Shown piece by piece: positions 7,842 to 14,931 of a stretch of DNA of 64,000 nt (position 1 is its first letter; each line of letters opens with the position of its first letter). The notes beneath the pieces were generated by a model. It was not told where the DNA came from. It made no database searches and saw nothing but the letters and a program-made list of their open reading frames with translations. The position numbers and the translations under genes are program-made. The DNA lies in NCBI RefSeq assembly GCF_002209485.1, contig NZ_NJIX01000001.1, positions 682,001 to 746,000 of the forward strand, given 5' to 3'. This DNA is from Achromobacter sp. HZ34 (GTDB lineage: Bacteria; Pseudomonadota; Gammaproteobacteria; Burkholderiales; Burkholderiaceae_B).

Positions 7842-8570
7842 TCAGGCGGCCAGCAATTCCTCCTCAGGGATGTCGTTGGCGACATAGTCGCGATACAGGG
7901 CGGTGGTATAGAGCAGCCGCATCTGAGCGCCGACTTCGCAGATCTTCAAGCAGCGGGCCTGCAGTTCGGGCGTATTGGCATGCTCCAGCACAATCTGGTA
8001 GCCACGCTCGCCATGGATTTCATCCGAAACGATATGCAGGTCGAAGAATTCGACCTCTTCGTCCGTGAAGCCGTATTTCTCGCGCAACGTGGGTGTCTGC
8101 TTCCGGTAAATCGAGGGCACCTGCGATTCCAGGCCCACGACCAAAGCGGCGACGGCCACGACAGGGTCTTCGCGCATGGCCACGCTGTAGCACCACCCCT
8201 GCAGCCCGCGAGTTGTAGGTGACATGTTGCCGGGATCGGTCACGCGCGCACGGGTGGTGCCGCAGGCTTCGGCGAAGCGAATCAACAGGTCGGTATGACG
8301 GTCACCGCCGATTTCCTCTTCGTACATATTGGCCAGCAGGAAGTCCTTGGCCTCTGTCATGTGATCGGGAGTACGGGCATACAGGTAGCCCAGGTAATCG
8401 GCGAATGGGCCCACGTAGTGGTAGTGGTTCTCGGCCCAATGGGCCAGGTGGCTGCGGCTCAGCTTTCCTTCTGCCCAGGCAATGCTGAAGGGAGACTTGT
8501 TCGCGCTTTTACCTTTGATGGCATCTTCGAGCGCAGTGCGGAATTCGTCGCGGCTCATGAGGGAAGACAT
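7842..8570 (-). CDS. Heme-oxygenase-fold diiron oxidase/oxygenase (HDO; PqqC/TenA/CADD-like)
   Basis: 242 residues from the ATG at MSSLMSRDEF. The sequence fits the PqqC/TenA/CADD helical-bundle fold. All six positions expected for an HDO diiron site can be placed: E85 with H92 (E-x6-H in EEIGGDRH), E148, and H179/D183/H186 (H-x3-D-x2-H in HIVSDEIH). This spacing is that of CADD, the chlamydial p-aminobenzoate synthase, and relates it to UndA and BesC; cofactor-only relatives such as PqqC lack the full set. HDOs cleave C-C or C-N bonds, decarboxylate or N-oxygenate small amino or carboxylic acids with O2. First gene of the minus operon, 79 bp downstream of an operator copy. An upstream non-ATG start would read through that promoter. 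Substrate unknown. Confidence 0.8.
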   Translation of the reverse strand: MSSLMSRDEFRTALEDAIKGKSANKSPFSIAWAEGKLSRSHLAHWAENHYHYVGPFADYLGYLYARTPDHMTEAKDFLLANMYEEEIGGDRHTDLLIRFAEACGTTRARVTDPGNMSPTTRGLQGWCYSVAMREDPVVAVAALVVGLESQVPSIYRKQTPTLREKYGFTDEEVEFFDLHIVSDEIHGERGYQIVLEHANTPELQARCLKICEVGAQMRLLYTTALYRDYVANDIPEEELLAA

Positions 8571-8649
8571 GGCATTTCCTTTGTGCGGTGAGACTGCTGT
8601 GACGGGGAAGCCGTGCGGCTTGACGAGGCTGGAGGACACGGCCAGGAAG

Positions 8650-8664
8650 GGATACTGTATACAA
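8650..8664. promoter_or_regulatory. Predicted GntR operator, copy 4 (minus-strand oxygenase operon)
   Basis: Read on the minus strand: TTGTATACAGTATCC. It lies 80-94 bp before the start of the diiron oxidase gene and contains the full GTATACARTATCC consensus. Confidence 0.6.
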
Positions 8665-8811
8665 GATAAACTGCGAGCTTGTTTTTGCGCACTCCGTGAA
8701 AACCCGGATGCAGAGCAATTCAAAGCTATTTCTTAGCGCAAAAGGTGACAAATTCAGCATTGATACGGGTTAGCCCGGGATGACACGACATACGCCTATC
8801 AATCAGACTTC

Positions 8812-8825
8812 GGTATACAGTATCC
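8812..8825. promoter_or_regulatory. Predicted GntR operator, copy 5 (ferredoxin operon)
   Basis: GGTATACAGTATCC, only 8 to 17 bp before the two possible ferredoxin start codons. Its 13-bp core is identical to copy 4 in inverted orientation, giving a symmetric divergent promoter. The mRNA leader of the plus operon must be very short. Confidence 0.6.
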
Positions 8826-8833
8826 TACTGATT

Positions 8834-9163
8834 ATGAATTGTATGCCTACATTGATTTTTCATAAGAACGGCAAGACCTACACCGGAGAGGTCAAGCAAG
8901 GCGCCAATCCGGTCGTCTGCGCCGGCATCAAGCAGTTCCCCTTCCCCCACCTGGCCTACCAATGCGGCATGGGCAAATGCGCCACTTGTGCGTGCCAGGT
9001 GCTGGCCGGCGGCGAGCACCTGCCACCGCCCAACTGGAAGGAAAAGAAGCAACTGGCTGAGCGTCTGGATCAGGGCTGGCGGCTGACGTGCCAACTTTGG
9101 CTGGAGCACGACATCGAACTGTCGCAAGACATCGCGGACGCCGACCAAGGCGCAAGAGCCTGA
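8834..9163 (+). CDS. [2Fe-2S] ferredoxin
   Basis: 109 residues from the ATG at 8834, or 106 from the ATG at 8843; neither has a clear Shine-Dalgarno, and the operator ends 8 bp before the first. The plant-type [2Fe-2S] site is CGMGKCATC (C-x4-C-x2-C) plus the distal Cys in LTCQLW. It is the first gene of the plus-strand operon divergent from the diiron oxidase. It probably carries electrons between the reductase at 4699-5706 and the oxygenase (inference). The stretch HLPPPNWKEKKQL between the cluster and the distal Cys is typical of small oxygenase ferredoxins. Confidence 0.85.
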   Translation: MNCMPTLIFHKNGKTYTGEVKQGANPVVCAGIKQFPFPHLAYQCGMGKCATCACQVLAGGEHLPPPNWKEKKQLAERLDQGWRLTCQLWLEHDIELSQDIADADQGARA

Positions 9164-9186
9164 TAGCTCGATTGGAGCCACATAGC

Positions 9187-9507
9187 ATGTACGTCATCTT
9201 GACCAGCAAGCCCGACCTCTACCGCACGGAAGCCAACGCCGACATCCGTCTGATCGAGGCCTGGGACTACGTGTTGGAAGGCCGCGTGCGTGCGCGCTTC
9301 CAGCTGGGTGAACTGCTGCGCGAGACCCGCGTCAACGTAATCGAGACTGGCGACACACCGACGATCAATTCGGTGCCATCCAAATTCCTCGAGCGCTTCG
9401 ACACGCTGGAGGAAGGCCGCGGCGAAATCCGGCAACTCTGCAGTTTTGGCAAGCTCGACGCGAGGTTGGTTGCGGTGCCCCTTGGCGAAGTAGCCGATAC
9501 CGCGTAA
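9187..9507 (+). CDS. Small conserved-looking protein of unknown function
   Basis: 106 residues starting MYVILTSKPDLYRTE, 23 bp after the first ferredoxin and 25 bp before the second. No cysteine cluster (a single Cys near residue 83), no membrane segment, no signal peptide. Acidic, with motifs EAWDYVLEGRVRARF, NSVPSKFLERF and LCSFGKLDARL that look like a folded, conserved domain, but I do not recognise the family. Position between two ferredoxins suggests a small subunit, coupling protein or assembly factor of the oxygenase system (inference). An earlier in-frame start inside the ferredoxin gene gives an Arg-rich shadow and is rejected. Confidence 0.7.
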   Translation: MYVILTSKPDLYRTEANADIRLIEAWDYVLEGRVRARFQLGELLRETRVNVIETGDTPTINSVPSKFLERFDTLEEGRGEIRQLCSFGKLDARLVAVPLGEVADTA

Positions 9508-9532
9508 CCGCGAGCCAAAACAGGAACCGGAC

Positions 9533-9832
9533 ATGATCCACATTACCTTCATCAGCAACGGCAACAAGCAAGTCGAAGCCCCCGACAACAGCAATCTGCT
9601 GCGCACTTCCCTGCGTGAAAAGGGGGGCATCCCCTTCAAGTGCGGGGGCGGCCTGTGCGGTACTTGCAAGTGCACCATAGAGAGCGGGTACGAATCCCTT
9701 GCGCCGCTGACGCCCAAGGAGCGCAAGATCCTGACCCAGGAACAGATCGACAATCATATGCGCCTGGCCTGCCAGGCCTTTGTCAATGGCGATATTGCGG
9801 TGTCGTGGCAACCTTTATCCGGTGGCAAGTGA
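9533..9832 (+). CDS. Second [2Fe-2S] ferredoxin
   Basis: 99 residues. The cluster motif is CGGGLCGTC (C-x4-C-x2-C), with the distal Cys in LACQAF. It differs clearly from the first ferredoxin, so the pair is not a recent duplication. Its C-terminal half (LTPKERKILTQEQ) is like ferredoxin domains found in reductases. Third gene of the operon. Two separate ferredoxins plus a [2Fe-2S] reductase is more electron-transfer capacity than one oxygenase normally needs. Confidence 0.85.
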   Translation: MIHITFISNGNKQVEAPDNSNLLRTSLREKGGIPFKCGGGLCGTCKCTIESGYESLAPLTPKERKILTQEQIDNHMRLACQAFVNGDIAVSWQPLSGGK

Positions 9833-9958
9833 GGCTGGTATGCTCCGAATGACCGATTCGCCAGTTGATGAGTTGGTCGACGTTCCAAGCACCCCGCAGG
9901 CGGCGCGAAGCGTTTCTCCATTCGAAACCTTCGACGTCCAACTGACCGAGAATCTCCC

Positions 9959-10606
9959 ATGTTTTTCACCAAGAAATCGAACACGCCCGCGGCAAGGCAT
10001 CTTCAGAAGCACGAATACCTGGACCTGCTACAGGGTGGGACGCACGACCATGCGGTCAGTGACGAAATCAAGCGCGCCGCGCTGCGGCTTGCGCAGGCAC
10101 ACGCTGATTCGCTTGGATTGGAAGGCACGCCCGAGCCTCCGTTGGAATCCATCTTCGCGCGCCGCAGCACGTCTGAAGACGCTCTGTTGGTTCACGTCCC
10201 GGTGAAGATGGAGGACTGCTTCATCATCACCGTTTTCGCCAGCGGCGCATCGGACGCGCATGCGTTCATTCTGTTTGACATTGGCGCGGAGTATTTGCAG
10301 CCAATGCTGGACTGTCCCGCGTTCGGACCCAGCGCACCAGCGACCGAAGAAAACATCCGCGGCTGGGTGCCTTTGCTACCAGGCCAGCAATCCCCTTTCG
10401 CCACGATCGAGCTGCGCGAAGGAACGTATATGCAGGTGTACGCGGACCATGACCGCTTCCATCTCGAACATCAGATGGTGAGCACCGGGGCGCACTACCG
10501 CTACTCCAAACCGGTCGAAGCAGCCGAAGCAACCGAGATTCTCCTGTCATACGCCCTGGGGAAATACGAGTGGGCCTACAGGGGATGGGAGAAGATGGAC
10601 ATCTAG
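9959..10606 (+). CDS. Protein of unknown function in the oxygenase cluster
   Basis: 215 residues starting MFFTKKSNT, 126 bp after the second ferredoxin. Soluble, with no signal peptide. The central part (LLVHVPVKMEDCFIITVFA, AHAFILFDIG) suggests an alpha/beta fold; the end contains HLEHQMVSTG, GAHYRYSKPVEA and YALGKYEWAYRGWE, rich in His, Tyr and Trp. I do not recognise a family. Probably the last gene of the ferredoxin operon. It might be an enzyme subunit or a ligand-binding protein; no function is assigned. Confidence 0.7.
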   Translation: MFFTKKSNTPAARHLQKHEYLDLLQGGTHDHAVSDEIKRAALRLAQAHADSLGLEGTPEPPLESIFARRSTSEDALLVHVPVKMEDCFIITVFASGASDAHAFILFDIGAEYLQPMLDCPAFGPSAPATEENIRGWVPLLPGQQSPFATIELREGTYMQVYADHDRFHLEHQMVSTGAHYRYSKPVEAAEATEILLSYALGKYEWAYRGWEKMDI

Positions 10607-10789
10607 CCCCGGGGAGCCGCCATAAAAGGCATCGGCCGAGAGCACGCCACTTCTGCCAATCCGACCGATCGACCTGCTTGACCCGCACTACAAACTGCTC
10701 AAAGTGCGCCGTATTCAATGCCCTGGATCGCGGCAAAAATATTCCCTCTATCGATGGCTACTTGCCACCAACGCACAGGGGAGAATTCC

Positions 10790-11839
10790 GTGACCTGCTT
10801 CATCGACGTACCCACCATGACCCAACTGATTCAAACAGTGGGCATCGAAACCTTCATCGGCGACCTGTCCAGCGCGATACGCGATGACTTCATACGCTGG
10901 CCGGAGTTCGACAAATCGGCCCGCGTCGCGAACCATACCGATATCGGTGTGATTGAACTCATGCCCGTTTCGAATTCCAGCCGCTACGCCTTCAAATACG
11001 TCAACGGCCACCCCCGCAACACCGCGCATGGTCTGTACACGGTCATGGCATTCGGCGTGCTGGCCGATACGGAAACGGGATATCCCGTTTTGCTGTCCGA
11101 GCTGACGCTGGCGACGGCGCTGCGCACCGCGGCCACCTCGCTGATGGCAGCGAAGGCGTTGGCGCGACCGGACTCCCGGCGCATGGCATTGATCGGCAAC
11201 GGCGCCCAAAGCGAATTCCAGGCCGTGGCCTTTCATGCGCACCTGGGCATCGAAGAAATCGCCGTCTATGACACGGACCCGCTCGCGACCGACAAACTGG
11301 TGCGCAATCTGGGGCACTACCCTGACCTCAAGATCATCCGAGCGGATAGCGCGGCACAGGCGGTACGACAAGCGGACATCGTCACCACAGTGACCGCGGA
11401 CAAGGCCTTGGCGACGATCATCACGCCCGACATGCTGGAGCCAGGTATGCATCTGAATGCCGTGGGAGGCGATTGCCCCGGTAAAACGGAACTGCACGCG
11501 GATGTCCTGAAACAGGCGCGCGTATTCGTCGAATACGAGCCGCAAAGCCGTATCGAGGGCGACATCCAGCAGCTGCCTGCGGACTTTCCTGTCGTGGACT
11601 TGTGGCGCGTACTGGCCGGCCAGGTCGCAGGCCGCCAATCGGCCCGCCAGGTAACCGTGTTCGATTCCGTCGGCTTTGCCCTCGAAGACTATTCGGCCCT
11701 GCGCTACGCTTACGATCTGGCGCTCCAACACGGCCTGGGCGAACGCATCGAACTGGTGCCTGCCGCGGAAGACCCCAAGGACCTGTTTTCCAAGACACGC
11801 GGCGGCCGGTCACGCCAAGCCTTGCGCAAGGCAGCTTGA
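10790..11839 (+). CDS. Ornithine cyclodeaminase / mu-crystallin family protein
   Basis: 349 residues from the GTG at 10790, chosen because AGGGGAG lies about 6 bases before it; the ATG at 10817 is an alternative. The NAD-binding motif is IGNGAQSEFQ, and the family sequences KYVNGHPRN, GYPVLLSELTLATALRTAATS and NAVGGDCPGKTEL are intact. The family includes ornithine cyclodeaminase, alanine dehydrogenase and ketimine reductase, which cannot be told apart here. Close matches to bacterial ornithine cyclodeaminases in the substrate region (RYAFKYVNGHP) favour ornithine to proline. It converges on the tetR gene at 11849. Confidence 0.8.
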   Translation: MTCFIDVPTMTQLIQTVGIETFIGDLSSAIRDDFIRWPEFDKSARVANHTDIGVIELMPVSNSSRYAFKYVNGHPRNTAHGLYTVMAFGVLADTETGYPVLLSELTLATALRTAATSLMAAKALARPDSRRMALIGNGAQSEFQAVAFHAHLGIEEIAVYDTDPLATDKLVRNLGHYPDLKIIRADSAAQAVRQADIVTTVTADKALATIITPDMLEPGMHLNAVGGDCPGKTELHADVLKQARVFVEYEPQSRIEGDIQQLPADFPVVDLWRVLAGQVAGRQSARQVTVFDSVGFALEDYSALRYAYDLALQHGLGERIELVPAAEDPKDLFSKTRGGRSRQALRKAA

Positions 11840-11848
11840 GCCCCTGGT

Positions 11849-12424
11849 TCAGGCGTCGCCCAGAACCAGCTGCACCATCAGCTCGGCCGCGCGGTCGAGA
11901 TCCGAGGCCTGTCCCAAGCGCTGGTTGATCGAGAATCCGTCGAACGCCATCCAGAGGATGCGCGAGAACGTGCGGTCGGCGACCACGTGGGCGCGCGCCT
12001 CGGGAACGATGCGCAGCAAGAGGTCCGTCACGAGCACATCGATGCGATCCAGCAGATCGCGCGGCTTGCGCGTCTCCGCCTGGGTCCCGGCCAGCGCTTC
12101 AATCAGGACGTTGCCAAAACTCCTGTCGGCTGACGGGATATCGCTCCAGATCCCCATGACCAGCCGACGCAAGCGGCTGCGGGGATCGCGCAGCTTCATG
12201 ACGGCTTGCGCGAGTTCGTCGAGTTGCCGCAACAGCCAGGGTTCGTAGATCTCGTACACGATGTGCAGCTTCGAGTCGAAATAGACGTAGAGATTGGGAG
12301 CCGTCGTCCCCGCGTTGCGTGCGATCTCGGCCAAGGTCGTCGCGGCATAGCCGCGACGACTGAAAAGCTCGAACGCCGCGGCGAGCATGGCGTCCTTCAT
12401 ATCCGTTTTCTTGACCTGCGGCAC
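11849..12424 (-). CDS. TetR/AcrR family regulator
   Basis: 191 residues. The start is taken as GTG at 12424, with AAGGAG 8-9 bases upstream; ATG at 12400 is possible. The helix-turn-helix is at about residues 28-50 (TTLAEIARNAGTTAPNLYVYFDSK). The C-terminal ligand domain is not diagnostic. Its gene faces the Lrp/hydantoinase block across a 357-bp region and converges on the cyclodeaminase gene with a 9-bp gap. Its target is not certain; a palindrome at 12510-12532 may be its own operator. Confidence 0.82.
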   Translation of the reverse strand: MPQVKKTDMKDAMLAAAFELFSRRGYAATTLAEIARNAGTTAPNLYVYFDSKLHIVYEIYEPWLLRQLDELAQAVMKLRDPRSRLRRLVMGIWSDIPSADRSFGNVLIEALAGTQAETRKPRDLLDRIDVLVTDLLLRIVPEARAHVVADRTFSRILWMAFDGFSINQRLGQASDLDRAAELMVQLVLGDA

Positions 12425-12781
12425 CCTCTCTCTCCTTTGTCCGGCTTCGCCCGGGCCAGCGGTCGACCGCCCATCTGGGGCGGCGCCGACGCGACTCCTG
12501 GCTTCATCGAATATTTAATAGCCATAAATATTAGCAAACCACGCTCAGGATCGCTTGAGTACGCACACCCATCGTGCGAATCGTTCTATCCCGCGGTCCG
12601 CCCCTGTGGTTGCAGCCGATTCCTCATAGGGACATTCCCTGACATGCAGCTGCCCTTTCCTCTGCACCCCCCGCTGTTCGGAGCGTTGCGTTCGAAAACC
12701 GCTTGACGTTAGTTTTTCAATGAATAAATAATAACGTTCATTTTTAAAACCACGTTCCCCGACCGCACTACCCATCCCGTC
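12425..12781. other. Divergent promoter region between tetR and lrp
   Basis: No gene is seen. Two AT-rich patches stand out in otherwise GC-rich DNA: an 8-bp-arm palindrome at 12510-12532 on the tetR side, and 12715-12750 on the lrp side, where AATGAA (12719-12724) is mirrored by TTCATT (12737-12742) around a likely -10 region. Confidence 0.5.
12510..12532. promoter_or_regulatory. Inverted repeat AATATTTA-N7-TAAATATT, candidate TetR operator
   Basis: Perfect 8-bp arms, about 90 bp upstream of the tetR start codon. The size and symmetry suit a TetR dimer, but no second copy was seen in the window to support it. Confidence 0.35.
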
Positions 12782-13201
12782 ATGGACGACATAGACAAGC
12801 GACTGATCGCCCTGCTCCGCGCCGACTCGCGGCTGAGTGTCGCCAGCCTGGCCGCCAAACTGGGCCTGGCCCGGGGCACCGTCGCGCAACGCATTCGGCG
12901 CCTGGAGGAGCGGCACGTGATCGTCGGCTACACCGTGCAGTTGCGTCCGGAGTGCGACACGCCCCACATGCGCGCCTGGATGGCGATCCAGGTGGATGGG
13001 AACCGCACGCACGAGGTCGTGGCCAGCCTGCTGGGCGAGCCCAACGCCATTGCCTTGCACGATACGAACGGGCGTTGGGATCTCATGGCCGAACTGCGCG
13101 CCGATTCCCCTGGCGACCTGTCCCAGGTGCTGGAGCGCGTCCGCCTGATCAAGGGCATCCGGCACACCGAGACAAGCATCCTGCTCAAGACCTATCGGTG
13201 A
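12782..13201 (+). CDS. Lrp/AsnC family regulator
   Basis: 139 residues, slightly short for the family. N-terminal helix-turn-helix at about 2-60 (DDIDKRLIALLRADSRLSV, GLARGTVAQRIRRLEE), then the RAM/AsnC ligand domain (RAWMAIQVDGNRTHEVV, GRWDLMAEL, HTETSILLKTY). The gene precedes hyuB by 56 bp on the same strand, so it probably controls the hydantoinase operon in response to an amino acid or a hydantoin-derived compound (inference). A mirrored AATGAA/TTCATT pair upstream may be its own site. Confidence 0.85.
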   Translation: MDDIDKRLIALLRADSRLSVASLAAKLGLARGTVAQRIRRLEERHVIVGYTVQLRPECDTPHMRAWMAIQVDGNRTHEVVASLLGEPNAIALHDTNGRWDLMAELRADSPGDLSQVLERVRLIKGIRHTETSILLKTYR

Positions 13202-13257
13202 GGCCGTTCAGCAACCGCAAGCAACCGTATACCCGCACACAACCAGGGACTCCCACA

Positions 13258-14889
13258 ATGACCACTGTCGACCCGATTACCCAATCGGTCATCCAGCACC
13301 GTCTCAGTGCCATCGCCGAAGAGATGGGCGAAGCGATGCTGCGCACCACTTACTCGCAGATACTCAATGCCAGCCGCGATTTCTCCATCGGCATTCTCGA
13401 TTGCCGCAGCAGGCTCATCGCGCAGGCGGACCACATACCGGTCCACGTGGGCGCGCTGACCTGGGCAGTCAAGGCAGTGGAGAGCCGTTTCGGCGACGAC
13501 ATCCACCCCGGCGACGTGATTCTGCTGAACGATCCGTACAACGGTGGTAGCCACCTGCCGGACCTGACGGCGTTCGTGCCCATCTTCGCCGGCAGCGAGC
13601 GCTGCTATTGGGCGGTCGTACGTGCCCACATGGGAGATATCGGCGGAGCCACCCATGGCGCCTACAACCCGAAGGCGACCGAGATCTGGCATGAAGGACT
13701 ACGCATACCGCCGCTCAAGCTGGTCGAACAAGGCAAGGTCCGGGATGACCTGCTGGATATGCTGTTGCTGAACGTCCGGCTTCCCCGCGACTTCCGCGGC
13801 GACCTCGACGCAATGGTGGGCGCCGCGCACCTGGGTGAGCGCAGTGTCGCGGCGCTACTGGCGCGCTACGGCAAGGATGTCGTGACCGTGGCCGTCGACG
13901 GCATCCTGGACAGTGCCGAGCGGCGCGCCCGCGAAGTCGTCTCGGGCTGGACCGATGGCGTCTACGAGGGCGTGGCCTATCTTGACGACGACGGCCACGG
14001 CCGCGAGGACATCGCCATCCGGGCGCGCGTGACCAAGCAGGGCAGCAACCTGGATATCGATCTCACGGGATCCGATCCGCAATCGCGCGGATTCGCGAAT
14101 TCTTCCTACGCCAACACCGAAGCGGCGATCGCCATGGCGTTTGCCTACCTGATCGACGCCAACATACCCAAGAACGACGGCACGTTTCGCTTGCTCACCA
14201 CGCACCTGAAGCCGGGCACCGTGGTGTGCGCGGACAAGAATGCCGCGGTCACGCTCTCCACCACCCACCCTGCCAACGAGATCGTCGAGGCCATCGTCCG
14301 CGCGCTGGCGCCGGCCTGCCCCAAGCATGCGATGGGGGGATGGAGCCGCCGCTTCCGCATTTCGGTGGCCGGTGCCAATCCCCGCACGGGCCGCCCTTTC
14401 ATCTGGCACATGTTCCACGCTCGGCCCGGCGGCGGCGCCAGTCCCGCGGGCGATGGCTGGTCGGGTGCGGGCGAATGGCATTCGGTGGGCGGCATCAAGT
14501 TCGGCAGCATCGAAGTCACCGAGGCGCGCTTCCCGCTACTGTTCGAGACGCATGAATTCCGCCCCGGCTCCGGTGGCGCGGGCCAGTTTCGCGGAGGCAT
14601 GGGCACGCGCATGGTGCTGCGCGTCGAGGTTCCCGCGCTTGCGCATACCGCCGGAGAAGGCGCGCGCCACGGCGCCGCCGGCATCCTCGGCGGCCAGGAC
14701 GGCCTTCCCCACGACTATCGCCTTGCCGGCGCGACCGGCGAGCGCACCCTCAAGACCAAGGAGTTCGGCATCCGTATCGAGGCCGGCGATCGCCTGCACG
14801 TGTCATCGGGTGGGGGTGGCGGCTGGGGCGATGCTGCCCGACGCACGCCCGCCGCGCAAGCCCGTGACGCCGCCGACGAGCTTATCTAG
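13258..14889 (+). CDS. hyuB: Hydantoinase B / oxoprolinase family, subunit B
   Basis: 543 residues from ATG 13258 (MTTVDPITQSVIQ), normal for HyuB. Conserved stretches include SQILNASRDFSIGILD, GDVILLNDPYNGGSHLPDLT, RAHMGDIGGATHG and the C-terminal GGGGGWGDA. HyuA and HyuB together hydrolyse hydantoins, N-methylhydantoin or 5-oxoproline with ATP; acetone carboxylase subunits are also relatives. The order lrp-hyuB-hyuA-MFS suggests uptake and ring opening of a cyclic amide as nitrogen or carbon source. Substrate cannot be read from sequence. Confidence 0.87.
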   Translation: MTTVDPITQSVIQHRLSAIAEEMGEAMLRTTYSQILNASRDFSIGILDCRSRLIAQADHIPVHVGALTWAVKAVESRFGDDIHPGDVILLNDPYNGGSHLPDLTAFVPIFAGSERCYWAVVRAHMGDIGGATHGAYNPKATEIWHEGLRIPPLKLVEQGKVRDDLLDMLLLNVRLPRDFRGDLDAMVGAAHLGERSVAALLARYGKDVVTVAVDGILDSAERRAREVVSGWTDGVYEGVAYLDDDGHGREDIAIRARVTKQGSNLDIDLTGSDPQSRGFANSSYANTEAAIAMAFAYLIDANIPKNDGTFRLLTTHLKPGTVVCADKNAAVTLSTTHPANEIVEAIVRALAPACPKHAMGGWSRRFRISVAGANPRTGRPFIWHMFHARPGGGASPAGDGWSGAGEWHSVGGIKFGSIEVTEARFPLLFETHEFRPGSGGAGQFRGGMGTRMVLRVEVPALAHTAGEGARHGAAGILGGQDGLPHDYRLAGATGERTLKTKEFGIRIEAGDRLHVSSGGGGGWGDAARRTPAAQARDAADELI

Positions 14890-14931
14890 GTCCGGTGCCC
14901 TGCACCGTTCATACAACAGGATTATGAAAGC

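Noticed and set aside
9840-10205. Protein-like start (MTDSPVDELVDVPSTPQ) between the second ferredoxin and the 215-aa protein
   Set aside because: The composition is plausible only for the first 40 residues and then becomes an Arg-rich shadow of the next gene. A frameshifted extension of that gene is possible but not supported by anything else.
13227-13232. Another GTATAC core just before hyuB
   Set aside because: The flanks (CCG instead of AAT and no TATCC) do not match the consensus.
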